A DNA stretch of 64,000 nucleotides from NCBI GenBank assembly GCA_007692755.1, contig REBL01000127.1:1-64000 (forward strand), in the 5' to 3' direction. Under the pieces are notes generated by a model that saw nothing but the letters and a program-made list of their open reading frames with translations, did no database searches and was not told where the DNA came from. The DNA is from Nodularia sp. (in: cyanobacteria). GTDB taxonomy: Bacteria > Cyanobacteriota > Cyanobacteriia > Cyanobacteriales > Nostocaceae. Of the stretch, positions 17,751 through 26,912 are shown in pieces. The position numbers and the translations under genes were made by a program. Within the stretch, counting starts at the first letter, position 1. The number at the start of each line of letters is the position of its first letter.

Positions 17751-18932
17751 CTATATTACCGAATTCTGAGAGTCTGTTGATATATAACTGAGCCAGCGAG
17801 AGGAAATCTCTTGCAAAGTTCCATTTTCAGACATCAGTCGCAATTCAATATTAAGGTCTTTGGTTAAAGGACTATCGATGGGTAAGACAAACCCATAAAG
17901 CTCAGTTCCCAAAGACAAGTTAGTTAATTTCAGGTTGAGTTCGGGATTTTGCTTGAGGTAATATTCCATAGCGGGACGGTCGAACACTACTGCATCTGCT
18001 CGTTCGTCTGCCAATTTTTGTACGGCTTCTGCTAAATTTGCCACTTTTTGCACTCGACTACTATAGTTATGCACTACCTCAGCACTAGATGAGCCTTCTA
18101 CAGTTGTTAACCTAGCATCTTCTAGGCTGGAGGGACTGGTAAATTGTTCAGTAGAACCACCGGATAAGGCTATGGTTATAGCTGAAGCGAGTCCGGCTGT
18201 CAGGGAAGAAACTGTGACTAACGCCAAAATCATCCAAGTCCCGGCGATGAAACGACCAAGGTGGGTAATAGGTGCGCGATCGCCATATCCCACTGTAGTC
18301 AATGTTACTAGTGCAAACCACATCCCATTACCCACTCCCTGGAAGTAATCTTTCGGGAATTGTTCGCTGTTTTCATTTCGTTCCGCCAGCCAAACCAAAT
18401 TTCCCACTACGAACATCAGGGTCACTAATACCGCCACCGAAGTTAAAACCGCAGTCTCAAAAAAAGGTTTTACCCGACTCCAAAGGCTGGGATCGTCAGC
18501 TGTTGTTAAGACGGCAATTTCTGTAGAAAAATAGGGTTGGGTAAAATCAACTGTTTTTAGGCGCTGGGATGTAATTGTGATGGGGCCAATCAACAAATCC
18601 AATTCTCCCTGATTCACCACTTCCAGCGCATTAGCAACGCTGGATTGCGGTATTAATTCATATTCTATATTTTGAGAACGCGCCACTTCTGCCCATACTT
18701 CCACACTAATACCGGAAGTGTCTGTATCTCTGCGAACTACGAAAGGAGCCGAACCAGCTACACCCACTCGCAACGGCGCGCCTGAAGCTAAAGTTGGGAG
18801 AGAAATAACTAAAGCGACAGCTACCCCAGTCAAGCAATTATAGTTGGCGGCAAAACTCTGGCGAACTCGAAAAATAGATGCAGATAAAATGCTATGCAGT
18901 GGGTGTGAATGTGGGAAGTGGCGAAATTTCAT
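17751..18932 (-). CDS. GluR0-like glutamate-receptor-type potassium channel
   Basis: The 393-residue membrane protein combines a periplasmic substrate-binding domain with a K+ channel pore. There is a hydrophobic N-terminal segment (VALVISLPTLASGA), the binding lobe S1 (RVGVAGSAPFVVRR to YFSTEIAVLTT), a membrane helix near 160-180, the selectivity filter TLTTVGYGD at about 213-221, another helix, then lobe S2 to the end. This is the architecture of the prokaryotic glutamate receptor GluR0 of Synechocystis. The ligand is probably an amino acid. It converges on fdxH and is not part of the nif transcript. Confidence 0.9.
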   Translation of the reverse strand: MKFRHFPHSHPLHSILSASIFRVRQSFAANYNCLTGVAVALVISLPTLASGAPLRVGVAGSAPFVVRRDTDTSGISVEVWAEVARSQNIEYELIPQSSVANALEVVNQGELDLLIGPITITSQRLKTVDFTQPYFSTEIAVLTTADDPSLWSRVKPFFETAVLTSVAVLVTLMFVVGNLVWLAERNENSEQFPKDYFQGVGNGMWFALVTLTTVGYGDRAPITHLGRFIAGTWMILALVTVSSLTAGLASAITIALSGGSTEQFTSPSSLEDARLTTVEGSSSAEVVHNYSSRVQKVANLAEAVQKLADERADAVVFDRPAMEYYLKQNPELNLKLTNLSLGTELYGFVLPIDSPLTKDLNIELRLMSENGTLQEISSRWLSYISTDSQNSVI

Positions 18933-19094
18933 GAGTGGTTGACTCCTGAACTACTGGTGCGATCGCTGTTAAAAAAGGTGATATTATTTCCTGAACAATG
19001 TCTGGATGATAACTCTTAAGCCACTGCATCTTCAAGCTGACTGCCTAGATTAAATTAACTTTCAAGACACAAATTTTAAAATCTTTACCACCTT

Positions 19095-19943
19095 TTATAA
19101 CTGCCAAAGTTGAATTTGATAACAAAGATGGCTGTCAAAAATTTTTCGTGCAGCTAGACCCTCTGCAATTGGTTTCTCCAACCAACGTTTAAAAGCCCAA
19201 CTTCCTATTGTGTGTATAGGTGGAACTGCTATCTTGACAACATCAGCAATATATTTAAATGTAGTCAGTCCAAAAGTCCGAAAATTACTCAGGCACAAAT
19301 CAATGGTTGGTGCAATTGATTGAGAAATATCTTCTGTTTTAATTAATTTAAATCCAGCCTTTTCTAAAGCTGCTTGGAGGTCATGAGCAATATGACAGTT
19401 AGAAAAAATGCCCTCTTTGTATTCGGCATCAAGGCGCATCATATCTGCTATTAGTAAGTAACTACCACTATTAAGTAAACGCGCTGCACCTTGAGCTAAA
19501 TCTTCCACAGCCATATATTGGCTACTTTCACTGAACAGTATTAAATCATAAGAATGTGAAGTCTGAAAATCTTCAAACGTTGTTAAGTGGAAAGGTACTT
19601 TACCGTTAGTATTTTGAATAAACTTCTCTTCTTGGATGGCATCGGGTGCTAGTCCCTCAACAGTGAGTCCACGTTCCCACAGTAATTTTGCGTTACCACC
19701 AATACCACAGCCTACATCCAGGACAGTTTTGATTCCTTCGGGGATGAAACTAAAAAGTTTGGTTGTATAGGCTTCTTGTGCCGCACGCAACTGAGTTATG
19801 GTCAATTCTTCATCAGGATTTGGTATTACTTCCCAATAGCCGTAATGTAGATAGGAGGAACCGGTGAGTCCCATATAGTAATCTATGGCTGCATTTTGGT
19901 AGCGTGTTGCTTTGGGAATCTTAATTGACTGTGATTTTTGCAT
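19095..19943 (-). CDS. SAM-dependent methyltransferase
   Basis: The 282-residue protein has SAM motif I LDVGCGIGGNAKLL at about 74-87, a post-I region GLAPDA, and motif IV DLILFSESSQY. The N-terminal YQNAAIDYYMGLTGSSYLHYGYW resembles cyclopropane/tocopherol-type methyltransferases. The substrate is unknown. A hydrophobic LIADMM segment follows. It reads opposite to the nif cluster, with no obvious partners. Confidence 0.8.
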   Translation of the reverse strand: MQKSQSIKIPKATRYQNAAIDYYMGLTGSSYLHYGYWEVIPNPDEELTITQLRAAQEAYTTKLFSFIPEGIKTVLDVGCGIGGNAKLLWERGLTVEGLAPDAIQEEKFIQNTNGKVPFHLTTFEDFQTSHSYDLILFSESSQYMAVEDLAQGAARLLNSGSYLLIADMMRLDAEYKEGIFSNCHIAHDLQAALEKAGFKLIKTEDISQSIAPTIDLCLSNFRTFGLTTFKYIADVVKIAVPPIHTIGSWAFKRWLEKPIAEGLAARKIFDSHLCYQIQLWQL

Positions 19944-20116
19944 TTAGGGTTAATCTCAGGTTGGCGAAGGTATTGGTATTTAATCACATTATTCAAATGA
20001 AACACCAAATTTCGCTGGCTGAGAAATAAAAAATGTCTCACGCAGAGACGCGGAGACGCAAAGAGGAAGATTGAAGTAGGCGATGATCGCCTAAATATGT
20101 TTCAATTCTAGTATTT

Positions 20117-20545
20117 TTAGTTACAGAGTTCTCTTTCAGTGGATTTTATCTGTGAGGGAATGGGTACTGCTGGAATACGTGCCAAAATTCCTTTTTTCAG
20201 TGGTTCTGGACGTTCACTCCACGGTAATAAACCTTCTGGGTGGGCATAATATTTATTTGCACACTCGAAGACTCCAGCCACTGCTGCGGGTGATAAATCT
20301 GAAGAAATATCACCAAACAGATATGTAGATTTACCATGTGCAGCAAATGATATCACACAAGCGCGATCGCAAGCGCTCATGCAGTTCACTGGTTGAATCA
20401 CAAACTCTGTGTTTAATTCCCAATGGGGATAATGTGCTTGCAAGTGTTTAAGAAATTTTTCTCCACCACTTTCACCAACGCGCTTCCCACCTTCCCACTT
20501 ACTCGCACAAGTGGTACAAACAAATATTGTATGTTGTGCTGTCAT
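20117..20545 (-). CDS. DUF1636 metal-binding protein under B12 riboswitch control
   Basis: The 142-residue protein resembles thioredoxin-like [2Fe-2S] ferredoxins. The N-terminal CTTCASKW and the later NCMSACDRACVISF supply the cysteines, placing it in DUF1636. Members are associated with cobalt and cobalamin metabolism; the role is not proven. The gene lies directly downstream of a cobalamin riboswitch, so expression should fall when B12 is plentiful. It is monocistronic here, and cob genes are not adjacent. Confidence 0.85.
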   Translation of the reverse strand: MTAQHTIFVCTTCASKWEGGKRVGESGGEKFLKHLQAHYPHWELNTEFVIQPVNCMSACDRACVISFAAHGKSTYLFGDISSDLSPAAVAGVFECANKYYAHPEGLLPWSERPEPLKKGILARIPAVPIPSQIKSTERELCN

Positions 20546-20581
20546 CTATACCTCGTAGATTTTAGCTAAAGTTACTTTTTT

Positions 20582-20762
20582 ATCGGCGGGTATTCTGACT
20601 TACGCAATTTTAAATTTTAAATTTAGGATTTTGAAATGTCTGATGCCATCTTAATATCTCAAAATAAAAATCTAAAATCTGTTTACAGCTGCGGGACAGC
20701 GCCGGAGTTACACCGAACTTTCCCCGTTACCTCTAATAGCTAATTTCTACTAGAACCGGATA
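20582..20762 (-). promoter_or_regulatory. Cobalamin riboswitch
   Basis: On the - strand the order is AACGGGGAAAGTTCGGTG, then TAACTCCGGCGCTGTCCCGC, then AGTCAGAATACCCGCCGAT close to the gene. The GCCGGAGTTACACC core complement and the AGTCAGRATACCYGCC box are hallmarks of the AdoCbl riboswitch. A variable AT-rich arm of about 90 nt lies between them. It ends about 40 bp before the DUF1636 start, which fits translational or leader-termination control. Confidence 0.93.
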
Positions 20763-20883
20763 TATGAAAATCTATCATACTTTTGTCAAATTTCAATCAA
20801 ACTTTGGATAAAGTTAACAGATGGTTTCTATTGACAGATACATAGAGGAATTTGATTTGATTATTGAAAAAATCTCAGTATAT

Positions 20884-20962
20884 GTAGGGTGTGTTATGGC
20901 TTTAGCCTAACGCACCGTCTTCTGGGTCTTGGTGCCGTACTCTCCTCAATAACACACCCTAC
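20884..20962. repeat. Short MITE-like palindrome (GTAGGGTGTGTTAT ends)
   Basis: GTAGGGTGTGTTAT at 20884-20897 pairs with ATAACACACCCTAC at 20949-20962; the interior also pairs in part (CGCACCG...CGGTGCC-like). It belongs to the same end family as 5785-6125 and 34062-34244. The rest of the 20763-21572 spacer shows only a repeated TTCATAAATCAAA segment (20968 and 21137) and no gene. Confidence 0.75.
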
Positions 20963-21572
20963 GTGTGTTTCATAAATCAAAGATGAGTCCTATAGTTAAA
21001 TTGTTATTTGCTTAAATTTTCAACAATTCATGTAAGTAAGTCGGCGTGAAAATTTCAATGTCTGTCATTGCGGGTGGAACGTATGGCTTAATGCACTGTT
21101 TGAGGCTTGCCAATCCACTACAATACTTAATTTTTTTCATAAATCAAACCAGATTCCTATATGTTGAAATCTTTATAAATGATTCATAATTTTAACTTAT
21201 CGGAGTGATAATATATAAATAAGCTAAATTGTTGCTAGTGAACCTAAACCTCAGAAAAAAGCGATACAGGGTTATTTCAGACATTTGTATCTTAATTCTG
21301 GTTCAGTTAAAAATTAGGCAGAACCTCAGATAGCTTCAATAGTAAAATAACGGAAATCTGCGTAAATCTTGTCCTAATCTTAACCTGATTCATTCAGGGA
21401 TGAAATAAATGCCTAACTCCTGTCAATGGGTATTTAAAGCTATTAATTAATCGACTAGCTAGAGTTTTAATAACTCTAATCATCAGGAATGCCATCATGT
21501 TTTGTTGAGGAATGGTAGGTATCACCTATTCTTCATCTTGCTGAATCACTTTAGGAATATTAAGGATTAGTT

Positions 21573-22037
21573 ATGAATCAGATCAAAAAGCAAAAATTGA
21601 GTGAAGTTACCAAGCAATGGATGATCGCAAATGGCTACAATCCCCAACACTTAAATCAAGCAGGAGAAAATGGCGATACGGCTTTGATGAAAGCTACTAG
21701 AGAAGGAGTCTATCCAGTTGCCAAAGAACTTATTGATTTGGGCGCAAATATTAATGCAAAAAATAATGATAATAATAATGCTTTATGGTTTGCTTGTTTC
21801 GGCAATCATTACGAGTTAATTAGCTTGCTGCTTGCTGCCAAAATTAATATTAATAATCAAAATGATAATGGTGCTACTGTTTTAATGTATGCAGCATCAT
21901 CAGGAAAAACAGGTGTTGCCAAATTACTTCTACAACACCAACCTAATTTGGATTTAAGAAATTTAGACGATTATAAGGCGATAGATTTTGCTAGCAACAT
22001 AGAGATTTTAGGATTACTCAAAAATGCCGCTAAGTAA
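21573..22037 (+). CDS. Ankyrin-repeat protein
   Basis: The 154-residue soluble protein has about four ankyrin repeats: GDTALMKATREGVYPVAKEL, NNALWFACFGNHYELISLLL, GATVLMYAASSGKTGVAKLL and a partial LDLRNLDDYKAIDFA. The repeats should bind another protein. It overlaps the SagB-like oxidoreductase start by 14 bp, so the two are translationally coupled, and the oxidoreductase or its partner is a likely binding target. There is no signal peptide. Confidence 0.85.
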   Translation: MNQIKKQKLSEVTKQWMIANGYNPQHLNQAGENGDTALMKATREGVYPVAKELIDLGANINAKNNDNNNALWFACFGNHYELISLLLAAKININNQNDNGATVLMYAASSGKTGVAKLLLQHQPNLDLRNLDDYKAIDFASNIEILGLLKNAAK

Positions 22038-23334
22038 GAATTTAGAGACAGCTTACCACGATGCAACCAAGCATTCTTACTTATCTGTACAGATTAATCC
22101 TAATTATGTAGATGCTTCAACTCAGCCAAGTTCATTTAAAGTTTATCCAAAGTTTTATCGGCGGGTGAAATTAAATATCAATAATCCTGTGCATTCGTTT
22201 ATCTGGTTAACCAGTGCCGTTACTCTGGAAAAGGCATATAAGGATGTACCCTATAAACTCCGCGTAAATCCCTCAGCAGGGGCTTTATATCCTACGGAAG
22301 TTTATGTGCAAATTCGTGGAATGTCGGGAATCATCGATGGGATATATCATCTGGAAGTTGAGAATAATTGTCTAACTCTCATTTATGAATTAATTGATGA
22401 TGGGCTAGAAAGTTATATTATACCGGGGAAAAGTATCAAGGGATGCATTTTTTTAATTAGTTGTGTTTATTATAGGTCTAGCTGGAAATATCAGGATAGA
22501 AGCCTCAGATATTGCTTTTTAGATAGCGGTCATCATTTAGGCGCGATGGGCGAAGCCCCGCCTTTGGCGATCGCAGCATCAGCGTATCTGCATAACCAAG
22601 ATATACAACTGATTTTTGACTTTGATAAACTTGCTCTCAATACAGTTTTAGGCTTTGAAAATAAAGAGTTTATCACTGCTGGGGTAATCTCAGGTGAAGT
22701 GCAAGAAAAGCCAGTCAGGTGTTTAAGGTTGAAGGTTCCTTTTGTCTCTGGGACAGATTATTTTGAAGCTAATGAATTCATTGAACATAGCTATAAACTA
22801 ACTGCTGTACAGCAGAGTCCAGCACAGCCACTAGAACAGCCACAGTTTGACTTTGACAAGGAGAAGTTTTATCACGCGGTTTGGAATAGACGTTCCATTA
22901 GACGTTTCCGGAAACAGTTTATTTCTCAAGAAGATTATCTATATATCTGGCGACAAATTGCACAATCAATACCAACAGAGAATTTTGAGGACATCGAAAT
23001 TTACTCTGTTGTACATCGAGTAGAGGGGATATCGCCGGGATTATATAAAGGTACGCATCTGCTGAAGGCTGGTAATTTCGGAGAACGGACTGGTTATTTA
23101 TGCGTGAATCAAGCGATCGCTAGAGATAGCGCTGTAACTTTGTTTTTTGTATCTGACTATATCAATTATCAAACAGCTATGCAATTAGCTGGTTTTGTCG
23201 GACAAAGAATTTATTTGGTGAGTAATTATTTGGGAATTGATTGTAGTGGAATTGGTGCGTTCTACGATGATGAAACCCAAGAATTATTACAAACCAAGAA
23301 AGATGTTCTCTATGGGATGGCTATTGGCAAATAA
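22024..23334 (+). CDS. SagB/ThcOx-family nitroreductase-like oxidoreductase
   Basis: The 436-residue protein has two nitroreductase-like halves. The first has YKLRVNPSAGALYPTEVYVQ and the second WNRRSIRRFRKQFISQED with GFVGQRIYLVSNYLGIDCSG. This is the layout of SagB-type flavin dehydrogenases, which oxidise azoline rings in peptide natural products; no such peptide cluster is present, so the substrate is open. Residues encoded by 22548-22571 (MGEAPPLA region) look like an in-frame 24-nt insertion. It is followed 18 bp later by a 124-residue partner gene. Confidence 0.8.
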   Translation: MPLSKNLETAYHDATKHSYLSVQINPNYVDASTQPSSFKVYPKFYRRVKLNINNPVHSFIWLTSAVTLEKAYKDVPYKLRVNPSAGALYPTEVYVQIRGMSGIIDGIYHLEVENNCLTLIYELIDDGLESYIIPGKSIKGCIFLISCVYYRSSWKYQDRSLRYCFLDSGHHLGAMGEAPPLAIAASAYLHNQDIQLIFDFDKLALNTVLGFENKEFITAGVISGEVQEKPVRCLRLKVPFVSGTDYFEANEFIEHSYKLTAVQQSPAQPLEQPQFDFDKEKFYHAVWNRRSIRRFRKQFISQEDYLYIWRQIAQSIPTENFEDIEIYSVVHRVEGISPGLYKGTHLLKAGNFGERTGYLCVNQAIARDSAVTLFFVSDYINYQTAMQLAGFVGQRIYLVSNYLGIDCSGIGAFYDDETQELLQTKKDVLYGMAIGK

Positions 23335-23352
23335 CTAGGATCATAAAGAGAG

Positions 23353-23727
23353 ATGATGAACAATAATTTTTATTATAATAGTGATGATTTTCATCCAAAA
23401 CAGCCGACATCGGCAGATATTATCCTGCGGCAACAACTAGAGGATTCTATTAGTAAGTATTTTTATGACGGGTGCGATCGCATCATTCAAAACCTGCTAT
23501 CTAATTGTCGCTGGTATGTCACAACTCGCGCTAATGCGATGACATTGGTAATTGAATGTCCTGATCAAGTGACTAATTGGCGGGTTTTGCGACAAATCGT
23601 GCCAATGGGAACGTTGCTGAACTCGATTATCAGCAGTGCTAAAATTCGTGTTTGTCCCCCAGATAGTCAAGGTGTACCTTTTGAAATGAGGGTAGATGAA
23701 CTGTCTGTTTATCGTGATTGGGCATAA
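23353..23727 (+). CDS. Unknown small protein, paralogue of the protein at 47582-47953
   Basis: The 124-residue soluble protein is of unknown family. It shares with the second copy the pattern CDRI.Q.LLSNC.WY.T, then L.I.CPD, then AKIRV.PP...G..FE and ends YRDW. Both copies sit immediately beside a flavin-type oxidoreductase gene, here the SagB-like enzyme. Two cysteines (SNC and CPD) are conserved in the pair. I infer a partner or accessory role for oxidoreductases; no function is known to me. Confidence 0.75.
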   Translation: MMNNNFYYNSDDFHPKQPTSADIILRQQLEDSISKYFYDGCDRIIQNLLSNCRWYVTTRANAMTLVIECPDQVTNWRVLRQIVPMGTLLNSIISSAKIRVCPPDSQGVPFEMRVDELSVYRDWA

Positions 23728-23730
23728 GTT

Positions 23731-23777
23731 GTAATTCGTAGTTCGTAATTCGTAATTCGTAGTTCGTAGTTCGTAAT
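23731..23777. repeat. Heptameric STRR tract
   Basis: Six to seven units of GTAATTC/GTAGTTC lie between convergent genes, the same family as 17099-17130. Confidence 0.85.
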
Positions 23778-23782
23778 TGAGT

Positions 23783-24262
23783 TTACTGGCTGATGAGAGT
23801 GGTTAATTGTTCAAAAACTAGGTCTGCTGAATGTTTTACTACGGGACTTAATTCTAGTCCTAAATCAAGATTTGCAGCTTCAATTAGGTAAACTGTGACA
23901 TCTTGGGGAAACTCATTTGCAAAAATTTTCCTTCCAGCAGCTAAAGCATGATCCCAGCGAAAATCATGTAAATTATAACTAGGTTCTGGTAAAGCTTCTA
24001 GTTCTTTTCCTGGGACTTTAAATATAGCACCTGGTTCTGAATTTGTGGAACTAGCATCAACAATTATTAATGTTTTACTACCCCTGGCTTTAAACATTAC
24101 TTCCATCCCTGCGGTTCCACAGTCATACACGCGCACATCAGGATGGGGATTTTCAGCTAAATATTGTTGTAGGCGTTGGGCAATAATTACGCCTACAGCG
24201 TCGTCACTACGGTTGAGGTTACCGCAACCAATTATAGTTAGCAAGAGTTTTAAATTAGGCAA
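23783..24262 (-). CDS. hupW: Uptake-hydrogenase maturation protease HupW
   Basis: The 159-residue endopeptidase clips the C-terminal extension of HupL after nickel insertion. The family features are GCGNLNRSDDAVGVIIAQRL at about 12-31 (nickel-sensing acidic residue), DCGTAGMEVM and the late histidine in VVKHSADLV. The cognate substrate HupL, ending VHAHDAKTGEELARFRTA, is encoded 1.5 kb away on the same strand. Length fits the family. Confidence 0.92.
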   Translation of the reverse strand: MPNLKLLLTIIGCGNLNRSDDAVGVIIAQRLQQYLAENPHPDVRVYDCGTAGMEVMFKARGSKTLIIVDASSTNSEPGAIFKVPGKELEALPEPSYNLHDFRWDHALAAGRKIFANEFPQDVTVYLIEAANLDLGLELSPVVKHSADLVFEQLTTLISQ

Positions 24263-24336
24263 TCATAGGTTGCTAAATCAGAGGCTTCGACTGATGAGAC
24301 AGACAAAACCTCTGAAAAATATGGTATGGACAAAAA

Positions 24337-24759
24337 CTAGAGTTTTACACCGTATTTGCTAGCAATTTCTGTGAATTTTTCACACTGCTTTTGTGATGCG
24401 TCAGTTAATATCATTTCTGCTTGTTCTGGAGTGTTACCCTCTTTAGGAATTAAATACTTGACATAAAGGGCGATAAAATCGGCGACAACTGCCAAACCAG
24501 ATAAACCATGTTTGTCAGCTTCCTTCCCCGCGATCGCAGCTACTAAACCGGCTTTAATTGGGTCGGGTTTAACCTTCATAAACTGGTCAATTAGCTTAGG
24601 AATGTACTCTGCTGGTGGCAAGTTATTTAACTTACTTTGGTCTGGAGTAAAATTACAACCTGCGGCTTTTGCCTGTTCTAAAACACACCATTCTATGAAT
24701 TCTTGCAGTGCGGCTTCAGGAAGGCGAGGAAGATATCTATGTAATGCTATATCAGGCAC
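24337..24759 (-). CDS. Unknown 140-residue protein beside hupW
   Basis: I do not recognise the family. The protein is soluble and mostly helical-looking, starting MPDIALHRYLPRLPEAALQE and rich in Lys/Pro/Ala, with KAGLVAAIAGKEADKHGLSG in the centre. It is 74 bp upstream of hupW on the same strand, so the two may form an operon and it could relate to hydrogenase maturation; this is only context. Confidence 0.7.
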   Translation of the reverse strand: MPDIALHRYLPRLPEAALQEFIEWCVLEQAKAAGCNFTPDQSKLNNLPPAEYIPKLIDQFMKVKPDPIKAGLVAAIAGKEADKHGLSGLAVVADFIALYVKYLIPKEGNTPEQAEMILTDASQKQCEKFTEIASKYGVKL

Positions 24760-24955
24760 AAGCTTACCTTATAAATTTATGTTTTTTGAAGTGCATCACA
24801 GCTAGACTAACCCATTACTTCTATGAGTTTTAGTGTGTTACGCTACGAGTTTTTAAGAAATATTTAGACGATAAATATCAAAAATATTACTTCCTGTTAT
24901 CTTTTAGTATAAACAGGGGCATACTATAAAGCAAGTATATACATACAACTTATTC

Positions 24956-25624
24956 ATGAAACCTGTGTTACGTAAAGGGCAACTAACTACTTGGAAAGAT
25001 GATCGGGGTTTTGGTTTTATACAATTCAGTGATAGTAGTCAGGAAGTCTTTCTTCACATCAGCGCATTTAAAAATCTTCACCGTCGTCCCCAAGTTGGTG
25101 ATATTATTTGTTATCAACTCGCAGTTGAGCAGAACGGCAAGTTACGCGCTTGTAATGCTTCGATTGAAGGGATGATGGTATCAAAACCTATATCTGAGTC
25201 CTCATCTTCTAGCACACCGATAAAGTTGAAATCCAAGGCTATGGTGAAATCTTCATCATTAGTCTTAGAGACATTACTTTTATCTCTACTACCTGGCTTG
25301 GGTTCCATCCATTTTTTATTGACTACGGGCATTCCAATTCCTCTCATCCTTTATCCTTGTATGAGTTTAATTACCTTGGCACTGTACGCTGACGATAAAT
25401 CTCGTGCAAAGAAAGGACGATGGAGAGTGCAAGAAAAGACTTTACATCTATGCGAATTTATGGGTGGTTGGTTAGGTGCATTTATTGCCCAACGCCAATT
25501 ACATCACAAAAGTAGCAAAGCTTCCTATCAAGCTGAGTTTTGGATGATAGTAATTCTTCATCTTGTATTTTGGTTAGTCTGGCTACTTTTTAATAAAACA
25601 TTAATAAATCTGTTTCTCAGATGA
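24956..25624 (+). CDS. Cold-shock domain / DUF1294 membrane protein
   Basis: The 222-residue protein is a fusion. Residues 1-70 form a cold-shock domain with RNP-like motifs GFGFIQF and VFLHIS. A linker rich in Ser and Lys follows, then three or four membrane helices (LETLLLSLLPGLGSIHFLLT, LILYPCMSLITLALYADD, FWMIVILHLVFWLVWLLF). The segment DDKSRAKKGRWRVQEKTLH between helices is the DUF1294 hallmark. It may link nucleic-acid binding with the membrane; its role is unknown. Confidence 0.85.
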   Translation: MKPVLRKGQLTTWKDDRGFGFIQFSDSSQEVFLHISAFKNLHRRPQVGDIICYQLAVEQNGKLRACNASIEGMMVSKPISESSSSSTPIKLKSKAMVKSSSLVLETLLLSLLPGLGSIHFLLTTGIPIPLILYPCMSLITLALYADDKSRAKKGRWRVQEKTLHLCEFMGGWLGAFIAQRQLHHKSSKASYQAEFWMIVILHLVFWLVWLLFNKTLINLFLR

Positions 25625-25791
25625 TATTGCACTCTTCCCTTATCTACTTCATTTTAGTGCAAGTAAAATTATACATAAAGCGCTAATGACTAACCAAAAA
25701 ACAACTAGCCATTAGCACCTCCTTAACTCCTCAAAAACTCTCCGCGTACCTTTGCGCTAACCTCCGCGCACCTTTGCGTTAAAAATTCCAT

Positions 25792-26892
25792 TTAAGCAGT
25801 CCGAAAACGCGCCAACTCCTCGCCTGTCTTAGCATCATGGGCGTGAACAGTACACACCAAACAAGAATCGAAAGCGCGCGCTACGTGACCAACCTCCACA
25901 GGGTCGCTAGAATCGTAAATGGGTGTCCCTATCAAAGCTTCTTCAATGGGGCCGCGTTTACCCTCACCATCACGGGGGCCAATATTCCAAGTACCAGGGG
26001 CAATTACTTGGTAATTTTTAATCTTACCGCCCTCTACCTCAACCCAGTGAGACAAAGCACCCCGCGCCGCTTCCGTTGCACCCCAACCCTTACCATCTCT
26101 TTCTGTAGGCTTGATATACCAAGGGTCATTTAATTTAAACTCGCGTAAACAATGTTCAGCTTGGCGATATAACTTCACAAGTTCGTGAACTCGTGCTAGC
26201 TGACGTACATGAACACTAGCACCGCCCATACTTTTAAACGCATCCAAAATAAACCCATCTTGGTGTTGCCAGGGTTCACCGTGATTACCACCAGCTACTA
26301 ATTGTCTAGCTAAGGGACCCGCTTCTAAGCGTCCGAAGTCTTGGTGTAGGACAGCACTCGACCAAGAATAAGCATTATCAAAGTCTTTAGTATTATTGGC
26401 TGTGGGTTTCGTAGTGCGATCGCTTGGATGAATATCTGCTGTACCTTCATCGTACCAGGAATGTGTGGTATTCTCCCGCAGAAAGGACTGATCCATTGAA
26501 GAGTGAGTATCGCTGAAGCTGTCATACACGCCACCCTTCATAATCATGGCAGCATTACGCCCTTCTATAGTGGGCTTTTGGTATTTGTCCTCATGGGCTA
26601 AATATCCCCAAGTCACATATTTACCCACACCAGCGCCATATCTATCCAAACCGATATCTAAACCCATGCGCCAATAAAAACCCAAATCTGACTCACGATG
26701 ATTGCGGTCTTCATCCAACCAGTCCATAAAATCATCATAAGTCTGGATTTGTTCGTAACGTTCTAATGAACAACCCAGCCACACTGGTTCTAACCAATTA
26801 GTGCGGAAATATTCCAGAATTGCCCAGGCGCGGGTAATGTCTGTCAGAGTGGGGGCGCACATCACACCACCAGGAACCATATAACTGCTGTG
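25792..26892 (-). CDS. hupL: hupL 3' segment (C-terminal part of uptake hydrogenase large subunit)
   Basis: From the recombination core at 26877-26892 the frame reads YMVPGGVMCAPTLTDITRAW to the end. The C-terminal nickel ligands are in DSCLVCTVH, followed by a 16-residue extension AHDAKTGEELARFRTA, which HupW should remove. Joined across the element to 33541-34035 it gives exactly 531 residues, the usual HupL size. The ATG at 26880 is internal (Met of YMV) and not a true start. This part should be silent until excision. Confidence 0.95.
   Translation of the reverse strand, partial: HSSYMVPGGVMCAPTLTDITRAWAILEYFRTNWLEPVWLGCSLERYEQIQTYDDFMDWLDEDRNHRESDLGFYWRMGLDIGLDRYGAGVGKYVTWGYLAHEDKYQKPTIEGRNAAMIMKGGVYDSFSDTHSSMDQSFLRENTTHSWYDEGTADIHPSDRTTKPTANNTKDFDNAYSWSSAVLHQDFGRLEAGPLARQLVAGGNHGEPWQHQDGFILDAFKSMGGASVHVRQLARVHELVKLYRQAEHCLREFKLNDPWYIKPTERDGKGWGATEAARGALSHWVEVEGGKIKNYQVIAPGTWNIGPRDGEGKRGPIEEALIGTPIYDSSDPVEVGHVARAFDSCLVCTVHAHDAKTGEELARFRTA
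26877..26892. repeat. hupL element left core
   Basis: CCATATAACTGCTGTG, identical to the right copy; it encodes HSSYM of HupL on the - strand. Confidence 0.96.
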
Positions 26893-26912
26893 GTAACTAG
26901 TGGAATCCTCAT

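Noticed and set aside
23731-23777. Possible terminator between convergent genes
   Set aside because: Only direct heptamers; no inverted repeat with a T-run.
25792-26880. A 362-residue gene starting at ATG 26880
   Set aside because: The Met is internal to HupL (SSYMVPGG); joining across the element gives exactly 531 residues.
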